DNA of 64,000 nucleotides from Cornus controversa (lineage: Eukaryota; Streptophyta; Magnoliopsida; Cornales; Cornaceae). Positions 21,963 to 32,544 of the stretch are shown here, piece by piece. The stretch's first letter is position 1. Each line of letters starts with the position of its first letter. The position numbers were made by a program, and so were the translations under genes. Where the stretch lies: NCBI GenBank assembly GCA_026545225.1, contig CM048846.1, positions 53,684,270 through 53,748,269 on the forward strand. The letters run 5' to 3'. The notes under the pieces were generated by a model. It saw only the letters and a program-made list of their open reading frames with translations. It had not been told where the DNA came from and made no database searches.

Positions 21963-23539
21963 TTGGATGAAATATATAGTGAATCCTATCCTCAATGCCT
22001 AAAATTACTTCATCATTTAAAGATGAAACACATGACCTCAAGTGAGTTGTCAAATTTTGATAATTAATAGCTTAGTTATAAACAAAAGCTCTCAAAATTG
22101 TTTCATAACTAAGGTGATCCATTTCAATTGAAAAATGTCCCATGGAATATATTAAACATTCAAAGTATAGATAGTTGCCGACTTTTGGTTAATTCTATGC
22201 ACATCAGTAAATGCCAGACAAGAACACCCCATCATACCTCTCTAAACTTCAAACAAGAAAAGAGCTACAAAAGGATTAGGGTAGTTGTTTAAAGTTACAG
22301 TGTAGCTCACAGAATTAGCATAAAAAAAGAAAAGAAAAAGAACACGAAGCAAGTATCGGCATTAGTCATGGCAACTGATAGGTCTCTTCATGGCATCAAG
22401 GTCTAGCATAATACCATGTGGTAGAATACATTCTATCCAAAAATTGCTTAAACACGTAACTATTACAAGTTCAACATTTAATGTAGAAACTCACAACTAA
22501 AGTTGCAGTACTTGGTCGTTGTTGGGCTGTTGTAAGCCGTTTTTGGATTGTTGTAACAAAACTCACAATCAAACAAAATAAAAAAAAAACAAAAAGGAAG
22601 AAGAACATCAAAATAAAACTCATAATTAGTATAAAAAAACAACTAGCAGCAAACAGAATTATCTGAGCATAAGCACATTCAAAAAAGAGATGATTTAAAA
22701 AGTTCATGAAATCTTTGAGTAATATTTGGTTCAAAAGTTCATGTTATCTTTGAGAAATACTTGGTTCATTCATAAATCATGAAACTAAATTCTAGGTGAG
22801 GATAGGAAAAAATTAAAGATTATTCAACTCATAATAGGGAAAAAAATCCTTTGAGAAGTGATAAACATACAATTAATGTACACACATATCATGACATAGA
22901 TGAGTAGAATCATCAAACCTGGTCCAGGTTGAAGTGATAGGCATACAATTAATGGACTGTCTTTGGTGATTTAAAATCATAACTATCTTTCTCTAATAAT
23001 TGGACCAGGGTATACATTTTCTTTAAATTAATTGAATGTGAGTTCATTCATAAATTACTTAGCCTCTGTTTGGACCTCTGTTGAATTCAAATAACCTATT
23101 AAAAATGTACATAACGATTCAGAATATGAATTATATATAAAAAAAATCTCCTCCATCGTTTTTATATGGGTATAATTATTTCAAATGAATTCATTCAAAA
23201 TGATGAAGTTCTACCTTGAAATACTACTATGTAAAAGTAAATTAGGATCATTCAATCTAAGAAATAACTGAACAAGCCCTTAACATTCATCATTCAATGC
23301 ATATCGATTCCTCTGTTCATATACTTTAGTGGTTCTATATATCTAATCTCATGACTAAAACTTTCAGATCCCCATAAAATAGACCAACAATAACTTATTT
23401 TGGATCTCTTAACAGATGAGAGTTCCTTTCTCAATATACCATTAATGGGTTCAATTTGGGGTATAGTTATTTAAAAATATTACTATATCCTACAATTTGG
23501 ACTAGGGTTTTCAATATATATATGTTATTTTCCAACTAA
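21963..23539. other. spacer right of the TRIM, no gene recognised
   Basis: Includes the continuation of the intron of the prolyl 4-hydroxylase remnant. Open frames here (such as 22,471-22,734 minus, Phe/Leu-rich) lack domain character. Confidence 0.5.
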
Positions 23540-23749
23540 GGCCTTGTTTGGACTGACTTTTGAAAAACGGCTTTCGGCTTTTCAAGCTAAAAAGTCGTCA
23601 AGAGAGTGTTTGGATTGATAAGGCGGAAGAGTTTCGGAGTCCAAAAAGAGCGTTTAAAGAAGTTGGTGGGTACCAACTTTCTCATTTAGCTTTTGCTTCT
23701 CTTTTTCTTTCGCGTAAAAGCCGAAGCAAAAGTTCTGCCAAACAGGGCC
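23540..23749. mobile_element. Tourist-like (PIF/Harbinger) MITE, TSD TAA
   Basis: 210 bp with inverted ends GGCCTTGTTTGG and CCAAACAGGGCC, flanked by TAA on both sides (23,537-23,539; 23,750-23,752). GGCC..TGTTTGG ends with a TAA/TTA target are the signature of Tourist-like MITEs. Pairing continues inward with CGGCTTTC/AAGCCGAAG. The open frame across it is incidental. Confidence 0.85.
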
Positions 23750-23780
23750 TAAGTGTGAACAACTACTAAGAAACCTTCCC

Positions 23781-23966
23781 CTATAAGACATGAACTAGTA
23801 AAATACACAAAAAAATCAAGTACACCCAAAGTTGGTAATATTCATCCCACAACTCAGACTGTTTCTCCAAAGCATATTCAACCCCACTCATATCAACTAA
23901 AGAATTCATAGCAGTAACAGTAATGATCAACAAACAAAATTGATCGTCCTTGCATATAACATCCAT
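23781..23966 (-). other. exon-like minus-strand frame, unidentified
   Basis: A 61-residue minus-strand frame beginning MDVICKDDQFCLLIITVTAM, with ordinary mixed composition and a charged middle (EKQSELWDEYYQLW), stands out from the low-complexity frames around it. It could be a single decayed exon. I do not recognise the family. Confidence 0.25.
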
Positions 23967-24543
23967 ACCATACTTGAACCTTTTTTAGCCTCCAGATAAT
24001 ATGCAATAGTAGCACTATTCCAAACACCCAAACAAGTAAAATATCTTCACTCTACCTGTACTAAAACAGAATAGAAGATAGTTGCCTACATAAATCAGAA
24101 CAGCTTAGAGGAATTAAAAAACATAGATTTATGGTTAGAATTTAACTATATCCTTTTACTTGATATTGGAGTTGTGTGACAAATAACTTTTTATTAATAA
24201 AAAAATAATATAGCTTATTATCTATCATCACCAAAACTAGTTTTACATAAATTAAACTATGTTGTAGCTATTACAGGGACTTGACCACAAGTAAGCATTT
24301 TATGAGTTCTAACTGAATCAAACAACAACAATATCTGAGCACATAACATACCTACAAGTGTAACCAAATGCGAAGGTATCACAAGTTATTCGTGTAACAA
24401 TGATGAGTCTTGAAAGTGCGAGTGCATTGCTAAAGGAACCGAGGGAGCTTTTCTACACTCTCTCATCTTCCAAATCCCTCTTATCTTCCAAATCCCTCTG
24501 TATCAACAATCAATTATATATGCATACGCCCACATATATATAA

Positions 24544-24577
<34 letters not shown>

Positions 24578-25200
24578 CTACACACATGAGAAAACGTAAA
24601 ATTGACAAGGAAGCGAAAAGAAAAGGAAGAAATAGAGAGAGGGTTTGGAGGAGAAGAGGATTTTGTAAATTTGAAAATTATAGAACAATGGATCGAGCTG
24701 TTATTTTCGGCTTAGAGAAAAGGATGCATGTTTAGGGTTTCGCAAATTTAAAAATTGTGGGTGACTGAAAATTTTGAATGAGAATATCTGGCACCAACCC
24801 ATCGGAAAAGAGCGTATACTTCCAGTATGATAGCTAAAAGAATCCAAATATAATATATACAATAACTAAACTAAAAGAATTCAAATAGAATATATATCAA
24901 ATACAAATACAGAAAATAAATAACCAACTTCTTGTATTTACCCATTAACCAAATGCGATCATTTTTGTCACAATGGAGGAGAAACAATGAAACATAGCCA
25001 AATTGGAGACGATTTTCTTGATACTAAACAGATGATATGGAGCCGAACTTGGAATACATAAGTATTGTACTTGGTATTTGAAAAGGCACTTTCAGCTGAG
25101 ATCGCGGGACTCCACTCAACACGATCTAATGGTTACTGGCAAAATCCGGAGTTCATGCGCATCACAGCGCACTCTAGTCTAATGCACATGACCTTCCTTC
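23967..25200. other. spacer, no gene recognised
   Basis: Contains a short tandem phrase TCTTCCAAATCCCTCT at 24,465 and 24,485, CA/TA microsatellites (24,545-24,576) and a purine-rich stretch (24,610-24,660). No coding frame or element ends found. Confidence 0.45.
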
Positions 25201-25205
25201 TCTCT

Positions 25206-25213
25206 TATAAATA
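25206..25213 (+). promoter_or_regulatory. TATA-box-like site
   Basis: TATAAATA lies in a locally GC-richer stretch (25,080-25,240) after CTTCTCTCT. It is 381 bp upstream of the first visible JMJ25-like exon and could drive a truncated transcript, but the match alone is weak in AT-rich DNA. Confidence 0.3.
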
Positions 25214-26829
25214 GGCCGAGAAAGGCGGTAATTTCTTTTCATGTTTTAAAATGGACACTTCAAAATAGGTGGAAGATAGGTAAATTCTGCAAGTTACATG
25301 ACCAATCACTACAAAGCCAAGAGTTACCATATAAAGTAACTGAATGGGATGGTTCAAATTCAATGTCTATGTATGACAAGAATAGGAAATGATTAGATTC
25401 AGCCTCTGATATTGTTATGCTTTTTTACTAACGGATGTTTGTATGGCCAGGGTTATCATTATTGGAGATAATACTGAAACAGGCAAAGTGTCAATCTAAT
25501 TAGCGCATCTTTTGGTAGGTTTTCAGGAATTATATTTTCTTTGTATGTCATTTTTTTTAATGAACGACTTCATATTTTACATGTTTTATGCAGCAACAGA
25601 TGCAAAACTTCCATTATTGACTTCCACAGAAGCTGTCCACACTGTTCTCATGACCTATGCCTTATTTGTTGCCGGGAGTTCTGTGGTGGCAATCTGCAGG
25701 GAGGTCATGTGCATTGGTGGACATGGAAAGCCGAGGAAAATGGTAGAATTACGTGTCCTCCAGAAAGCATTGGTGGTTGTGGTCACGGGATTCTAGAATT
25801 GAAGTGTATTTTCCCAGAAGATTGGCTTTCAGAGTTGCTGGTTAAAGCAGAAGAAATAGCCAGTACGTACAAACTCAAGGACATGCCTGAGAGTCATGCA
25901 CAATGGTGCTTCTGTTTCAATTTGATGGGCGAAATTGACATGGACAGCGGTAATTTTCGGAAAGCAGCTTCTCGAGAAGATTCCAGTGACAACTATCTGT
26001 ACTGTCCTACAGCCAAAGACATTGAACATGGGGGTTTGAAGCATTTTCAGTGGCATTGGTTCAAAGGGGAGCCTGTGATTGTCAGTAATGTGCTTGAAAC
26101 AACGTCTGGTTTGAGCTGGGAACCAATGGTTATGTGGCGTGCAAAATTGGTCAGATCACAAATACCAAGCATTCCCAACAACTGGATGTAATTGCCATTA
26201 ATTTCTTGGACTGGTGTGAGGTCAGTTCACTTTTCAACCTCTGCCGTTCAATAATGCTGAAAATTGATGACATGCACTTGATATAGCAATGGACGTGCCT
26301 GGTCTATCATATTTTCTTTTTAGGTTTCATGATAATATCTATGAAAACTATTTTTAGAGGAAGCTAGATCTATCATTAGTTCAGGTGGATGTTATGTCAG
26401 TGCATTATTCGTTATGGCCAATTATATCAGACCTTTTCCTGTTTTCTTAACTGTTTGGTTAATTTGAAGAATTTTTTGTAACTCCTTTCTAACTTCTATA
26501 GGAATGGATTTGTTTATATGATGCATTCTCAAACCATGTTGTTGTACTTCAGCTTCTTGAAGAATTGTGCTGTGTTTCTCTTTTCTCCTATTTGATTATG
26601 TTGGACTGAGTTTGATTGAAATTTAATGTGCTTCTGTACATTCACAATTTGAATGGCTCAATAGTACATTTGTTTCAATAAAATTCAAGTGTTTTTTATT
26701 GAGAACCTTTCCCTATCATATTTAGAAAATGATTCATGCCATTTCCCATATATTGGGAGATGGGTTGGAATGATGAAGCCAATAAGAGGAACAATATGGG
26801 TAGTGGGTTAAAGTAATAAGGTTCATAAG

Positions 26830-26990
26830 GGCCGTTGCCTGGTTCGGCTGTTTAATGCTTAACATCAGTGCTATTGGAGTGAGTTCAATCCCAGAGCAGC
26901 TAATTTGTGAAATATCAAAGGTTAGGTTTGTCTTGAATCCTCGCTTCCCAGACCCTACTGTAGCAGCACCAGAACCGAGTAAAATATCTT
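26830..26990 (+). mobile_element. tRNA-derived SINE-like insert in the JMJ25-like intron
   Basis: A B-box-like GAGTTCAATCCC (near 26,881) is followed by a tail with CTTCCCAGACCCTACTGTAG, which resembles the 3' body of plant Au-type SINEs. The A box and precise ends are unclear. Confidence 0.4.
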
Positions 26991-27655
26991 CACTCTATTA
27001 ATGTTCATGATTCCTTTTAAACTCTACCCCACATCGTTATGTAAAGGCCCTTGTATGCTTCCTTATTTTTATTTCACATGTTTCTGTACTTTTCAGGTTT
27101 GATTTGAAGGTGTATTTGTCTGTTGGCTCAGTGCATTTGATTGTAGTTGGACGTAAACTGAACCCATGATTGATTGATTTTATACTCTGCTGATTGTATC
27201 CTTATCAATGTTCATGATTTATATATTTCTCCTTTTCTTATGCTTGTTATTTTTCAAGTGACATTGAGTAAACTCTGTTGTTGGATGATTGATGATTTTG
27301 ACTATATTCTTGTGATAAAATGCAGGTAGAAATTAATATCCACCATTTCTTTAAAGGGTATCAGGAGGCTCAATTTGACAGTGTTGGGTGGCCTCAGATT
27401 CTGAAGTTGAAAGACTGGCCCCCTTCTAGTTTTTTTGAGGAACGTCTACCACGTCATGGTGCTGAATTCATAAGTTGCTTGCCCTTCAAAGAATATACAC
27501 ATCCTCGCACTGGCTTCCTAAATCTTGCCGTCAAATTGCCTAAAACATCTTTGAAGCCAGACTTGGGGCCAAAGACATATATTGCATATGGAATTGCTCT
27601 GGAGCTGGGACGTGCAGATTCTGTAACCAAGCTTAACTGTGACATGTCTGATGCG

Positions 27656-29666
27656 GTATGCTTTGATTTGTGGACTTTTGATAGATTTCTGTGTCATTTA
27701 CCACTGGGTAATTACTTTTTAACCTCTTGTCCATTTAACTTCTAAACCACTCAACTTTTCACTTTTACCCTTATCAGATTAGATTTAACATTTTGCAATT
27801 ATAATTTTTATTTCAAAATTGATATGTAAGTCAAAATTTTCTATTTGACTATTTAAACATGTCTAAATTTTTTCTATTAGCAACTAATTTTTTTTTCATT
27901 TATATTTAGGGTTCCCTTTATGGATGGGTTTCAAATTCACATTAATTAATGGTCCTTTATGCTCAGTTATACACTTATACAAAACATTACATGTGCAATT
28001 ACTATACAAATCTTTAAGTAGTAAGTTTGCTAATATTTTTGTTTTGTTATTAAAATCTAAACTATTATTTTTTTTATTAGCTGCTTATTTATTTTAGTTT
28101 CTATCCTCTCTTTCTTCCCGGTAAGTTTCTGTCCTATTTTTCATTGTCTAACAATGATTAATTCTGTTATTGGTAGTGATTGATTAGTTTTAGATATACT
28201 ACAGAATAAATTGTATGATATTTATATATATTTATTTTTTTCCTTTCCACGCAGTCTTGGTTCATCCACCAGAATATATTAATATATTAGACTATTAGTA
28301 ATTACTAACTGAATATTAGTTTATAAGTTACTAATTGAATAGTTAAATTAGTAATGACTAATTATTTAATCGCTGTATACTAATGACTACAAATATGTTA
28401 CCCTCATTAATAATTCAAAAGGATAAAATTTTATTCAAATTGTTTCAATAAAAAAATATTATATTTTTTTACTTTTTAAATATAATTTTTAATTGTTATA
28501 TATGAAAAATTATTGTCGTAAAATCTACAAAAGATTTTTGGAATTGAACTTTAATTAAATTAATTATAATTTAAATTTATAATATAATATTCATTAATTA
28601 ACTAAAATATAAAAAAAAACACTACATATCAATTTTTGAAGGGAAATTATAATTGCAAAATTTTAAATCTATGTTTGATAAGGGTATAAGTGGAAAGTTG
28701 AGTAGTTTGAAACTTAAGTGGAATTTTTTTTCAAAAGTAGGACTTGTTGGTCTTGTGAAATTTTTTATAGGACTTGTCCTTTGTAAGGAAAAGTAAGACT
28801 TAGAGGTAATTTTCCCTATATAAAACTCCAGTAGATATTTGTACAAGTCTAATTTGTGCCATTCAATATGATGTTTTGTATTACAATTTATAAGGTATTG
28901 GTAAAAAGCTTGCACAAAGGCAGAAGTGTTAATGTGAAATCTAAAAGAGGGGGTTGGAATTACTGTTCAAATCTTACTGTCTTTAATAAAATATGCAAGC
29001 CTAGTCGCTTCTTAGAAGGTACATATGCAAATGTGAGCCTAGTTCAATATTCGTTTTGATCAAGTTTAAAGCTAGTATGGCAGGCAGTTCATCAATTTCG
29101 AGCTATTCCTTTAATATTTCAAATGATTTAGGTCATCCCAAATGGATTTTTTTTTGTTCTGGTCCATTTTGTTACAGTGATCAGACATACATAAACTGCA
29201 TTCAATTAATGGCCAGGTAAAAAATCTTCCAATCTTTATTATAAAAAAATTTCACAATTGTTATTTTTGTTTGAGTGAGTGTTATCTATGAATCATAACC
29301 CCAGCACAGCTTCTGTGATCCACCATACCTGCATTGGGTGCTTACATCTTGCCTACTTTATGCCATTACTAACAAAATTGTGGTGCATCACTGCAAATTT
29401 ATAAACAGTTTTGTGCTAGTATTACATAATTTTCGGACCATGGATATCTTTTTGAGAAAGCTGTTTATTCTTGTTTGGTTGGTATCACTTGCATCCATAT
29501 GGCTGTTGGGTGGGTTGGATCATATCATGGTTGCACCCCTAGACTGAGGCCTAGGAGAGCACAATACCTATTTGAAAAATCTATATTTGAAAAAAAATTT
29601 CTTCTCTAAGTGCTAAATTTTTATCTTGTGATGACTAACGTCTGAATTATGTTCCACTTGAAACAG
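27656..29666. other. AT-rich intron-like spacer of the JMJ25-like fragment
   Basis: This should contain the exons for the second half of the JmjC domain, but no homologous frame was found on either strand. It holds only AT-rich sequence and unrelated short frames. Confidence 0.55.
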
Positions 29667-29886
29667 GTGAAGAAAATGGCCCTTCATGCAATGAAACAGG
29701 CTGTGAAGGATTTTGAGAAATATACAATGAAAGTTTTATGCATTTGAATTGACTGAAATACTTGATTCTCATATCTGTAGCAGTCAGTTTCCTTTTATAC
29801 CTTGCAAATTATTCTCCCAATAAGAAATCTGCCAGAAAATATATGTATATATTTATTGGGTTGACTTTTTAAGGGTTTTAAGTTTT

Positions 29887-30414
29887 TGTGAGTTACGCGG
29901 TGCGGAAGTGGTGTGGAAGTTTGATCTCAGACAAAAGACCTAGAGGGGGGGTTGAATAGGGGTCTAGTTTGCTTGTTTGATTGAATTTTTTGATTATTTT
30001 CGATTTCAACCAATTAATCCATAATAAAGCAATCTCACAAAGCAATAAAAATAAAACATTAAAGTAAGGTAAGAGAGAAGACATTAAGATTTTTTACTTG
30101 GAAAAATTCTGTGAGGAAAAACTGAAGAAGAATAATATCTTTCTTATTCAATATTCATAGAAAATACAACAATATATATACTGCTATACAACTCAATAAG
30201 GAAACTAATTATACAATAGGTAACCCTAGGAATTAGTGGTTCAACTATCTAGAATAAGTAATTTACAGAAAATTAAGGACCAAATTTGGGAGCTGCCTAA
30301 TTTACAAAGAATTATTAATTTACAGAGAATCTCACTTAATTGTGAGATTAGTCAACTTTCCCTCTTAAGAGGGAATCTCCTAATTTTTCTCCAATCATCC
30401 CAAATTCTTCAACA
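29887..30414 (-). repeat. 3' LTR of the Copia fossil
   Basis: 528 bp with TG...CA ends (TGTGAGTTACGCGG; ATTCTTCAACA on the plus strand). Its outer 70 bp resemble the outer ends of the LTRs at 9,509, 15,930 and 58,524 (GCGGTGCGGAAG, then CCTAGAGGGGG). No second copy is present. Confidence 0.8.
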
Positions 30415-30421
30415 CTCTCCC

Positions 30422-30742
30422 TCAAGTTGGTGAGTAAATGATCTCCATTTCCTTGCTCGTTATTGTCTGAAATGAATGACTTGCAAGACCCTTGGTAAGT
30501 ATATCAGCAAGTTGACCTTCTGTTGAGACATAGGGTGTACAAATGAGGCCACTATCTAGCTTTTCTTTGATAAAATGTCTGTCCACTTTTACATGCTTGG
30601 TCCGGTCATGCTGAACTGGATTGTGGGCTATGTTAATGGCTGATTTATTATCACAATATAACTTTATTGTTCCTTCCCACTTGATTCCAATATCAGTGAG
30701 TATAATCTTTAACCAGAGCAACTCACAAATCCTATGTGTCAT
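30422..30742 (-). pseudogene. Copia RNase H piece
   Basis: Minus-strand frame of 106 residues with the Copia RNase H pattern LYCDNKSAINIAHNPVQHDR, then TKHVKVDRHFIKEK and QLADILTKGL. Part of the fossil at 29,887-32,545. Confidence 0.88.
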
Positions 30743-30745
30743 ATC

Positions 30746-31003
30746 TCAAAATTCGGCTTCTGCGCTGGATCTAGCCACCACGAATTGTTTCTTACTCCAA
30801 GTAACCAGATTTCCCCCCAAAAAAATACAATATCTTGAAGTTGACCTACGATAAATAACTGACCCTGGCCAGTCAGCATCAGTGTATGCTTTCAACTCCA
30901 GTTTTTCATTCTTTCGGAATAGGATGCCTTTTTCGGGAGTTAACTTCAGATAGCGGAGAATCCTATAGACAGCTACCAAATGTATTTCTTTTGGTGAGTG
31001 CAT
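30746..31003 (-). pseudogene. Copia RT/RNase H junction piece
   Basis: Minus-strand frame of 85 residues with RILRYLKLTPEKGILF, AYTDADWPGS and STSRYCIFLGGNLVTWSKKQ, the conserved start of Copia RNase H. Confidence 0.88.
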
Positions 31004-31011
31004 AAATTGAC

Positions 31012-31449
31012 TTACTTATAGGCTATATCTGGCCTTGTGTGTGATAGATAGATCAGTTTTTCCACCAACCTTTGATACACGCCTCGGTCAACTACAACAT
31101 CTTCCTTTGCTTCTCCTAACTTGTGATTCTGCTCAATAGGAGTATCAGTTGGCTTACATCCTAACATTCCAGTTTCACTGAGTAGATCAAGAATGTACTT
31201 TTGTTGTGAGACAGATTCCATTTTTGAGTGAGCCACTTCAATTCCTAGGAAGTACTTGAGTTTTCCAAGATCTTTTATTTCAAATTCTTTTGCAAGATGC
31301 CCTTTTAGTTGACTTATCTCTTCTAGGTCATTTTCGGTTACAATTATATCATCTACATAGACAATTAGCACTGTCACTTTCCCTGAAGTTGAGAACTTGA
31401 TAAAAAGAGTGTGATCTCCTTGACTTTGCTGATATTTCAACTCCACCAT
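31012..31449 (-). pseudogene. Copia reverse transcriptase core piece
   Basis: Minus-strand frame of 145 residues with the YVDDII catalytic motif of Copia reverse transcriptase, then LKGHLAKEFEIKDLGKLKYF and YILDLLSETGMLGCKP. Confidence 0.9.
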
Positions 31450-31516
31450 AGCTTTTGTAAATCTTCCAAACTATGCTCTAGGAGACTGTTTAAGGCCATA
31501 TAGTGCTTTTCAGAGT

Positions 31517-31722
31517 TGTAATCACCCGGGGGGTGGATTGCCGAGGCATGTCAAGATTGCTCAATTCCACATCGCCTGGGTGTGGAGAAGGGGATGTGCT
31601 TATATGTAGTATGTTCTCTTCAAATGGTATGAGGCCTTTTGGAGTAAAACCTAAGAACAAAACCGTGCGGGCTGGGCCCAAAGCGGACAATATCATACCA
31701 TGTGTTGGAGCGGGTTATTACA
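31517..31722 (+). mobile_element. solo LTR related to the TRIM, inside the Copia fossil
   Basis: 206 bp with TG...CA ends (TGTAATCACCC; GGGTTATTACA). It shares most of its body with the TRIM LTRs at 21,386-21,957, including CACATCGCCTGGGTGTGGA and CAAAGCGGACAATATCATAC. Flanking 5-mers are similar but not identical. It interrupts the reverse transcriptase region, so it arrived after the Copia element. Confidence 0.85.
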
Positions 31723-31915
31723 GGAGCTTGCACACTTCACTGTTATCAGCATTCCCCTCCAGACCAGGTGGCATCACCATATATACCTCCTCCTCTTAGT
31801 CACCATGTAAGAAGGCATTCTTTACATCAAACTGCTGCAAAGGCCAATCAAGATTAGTAGCCAAAGATAGTAAAACACGGATAGTGTTCATTTTTGTCAC
31901 AAGAGCAAACATCTC

Positions 31916-32104
31916 CTAATAATCTATCCCATAAGTCTGAGTGTAGCCCTTCGCCACTAGTTTAGCCTTATATCTCTCCAAAGTATTGTCAGCATTATAT
32001 TTTACTGTAAACACCCATTTATACCCAACATGTTTCTTACCATTATGAAGTTCAACAATCTCCCAAGCTTTGTTCTTTTCAAGGGCTCTCATTTCCTCAC
32101 TCAT
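31916..32104 (-). pseudogene. Copia reverse transcriptase N-terminal piece
   Basis: Minus-strand frame of 62 residues with MRALEKNKAWEIVELHNGKK, VGYKWVFTVKYNADNTLERY and KAKLVAKGYTQTYGIDY, the conserved start of the Copia RT domain. Confidence 0.9.
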
Positions 32105-32544
32105 GGCTGCCCTCCAATTATTATCTCTCAGTACCTCTTGAACTGTTTTGGGTATTTCAATAAAATTTAATTGAGTGAGAAAGGCTTTATATGCGGGTGA
32201 TAGTTTATCAAATGAGATAAAATTGGATATGAGATGTTAAGTACACCTCCTGGTGCCCTTTATAAGAGCTATTGGCATGTTTAGGTCAACAAAAAACAAG
32301 AATCCAGAGAAGGTGGAGTTTCATTACCTGCCACGGGTTCTGATTCTTGGACTAGCTCTAGGTTGTTTCCTCCTTGAATACACCTTAAGTGGCATAGTTT
32401 GATCACCCCCCACCTTCTCATGTTCGGTTTCAGGCAAGGCATCAATTCCAATAGAAAGAGGAGGTGATGGTTTGTTAAAATTGGTAGGTAAATCAACATG
32501 TAAATTTGTGCTGGGTAGGTCATGAAGGAAGGACCCAAATATCG

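Larger units (their letters stand above)
25594..29747 (+). pseudogene. JMJ25/IBM1-like (KDM3-type JmjC) gene fragment
   Basis: Three exons are recognisable. Exon 1 (25,594-26,220, acceptor TTTTATGCAG) has a RING-like Cys-rich segment (HRSCPHCSHDLCLICCRE) and the lead-in to the JmjC domain (HFQWHWFKGEPVIV). Exon 2 (27,326-27,655) encodes [21 protein letters not shown] and [14 protein letters not shown], ending KLNCDMSDA. Exon 3 (29,667-29,747) encodes VKKMALHAMKQAVKDFEKY and a stop. Intact relatives are nuclear H3K9 demethylases. Three defects are visible: a one-base frame loss near 26,140 (after MVMWRA); Asn where the JmjC HxD iron-binding His belongs (LNCDM instead of LHCDM); and no exons for the second half of JmjC between 27,656 and 29,666. 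The 5' half of the gene is also absent. It is almost certainly a dead duplicate. Confidence 0.85.
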
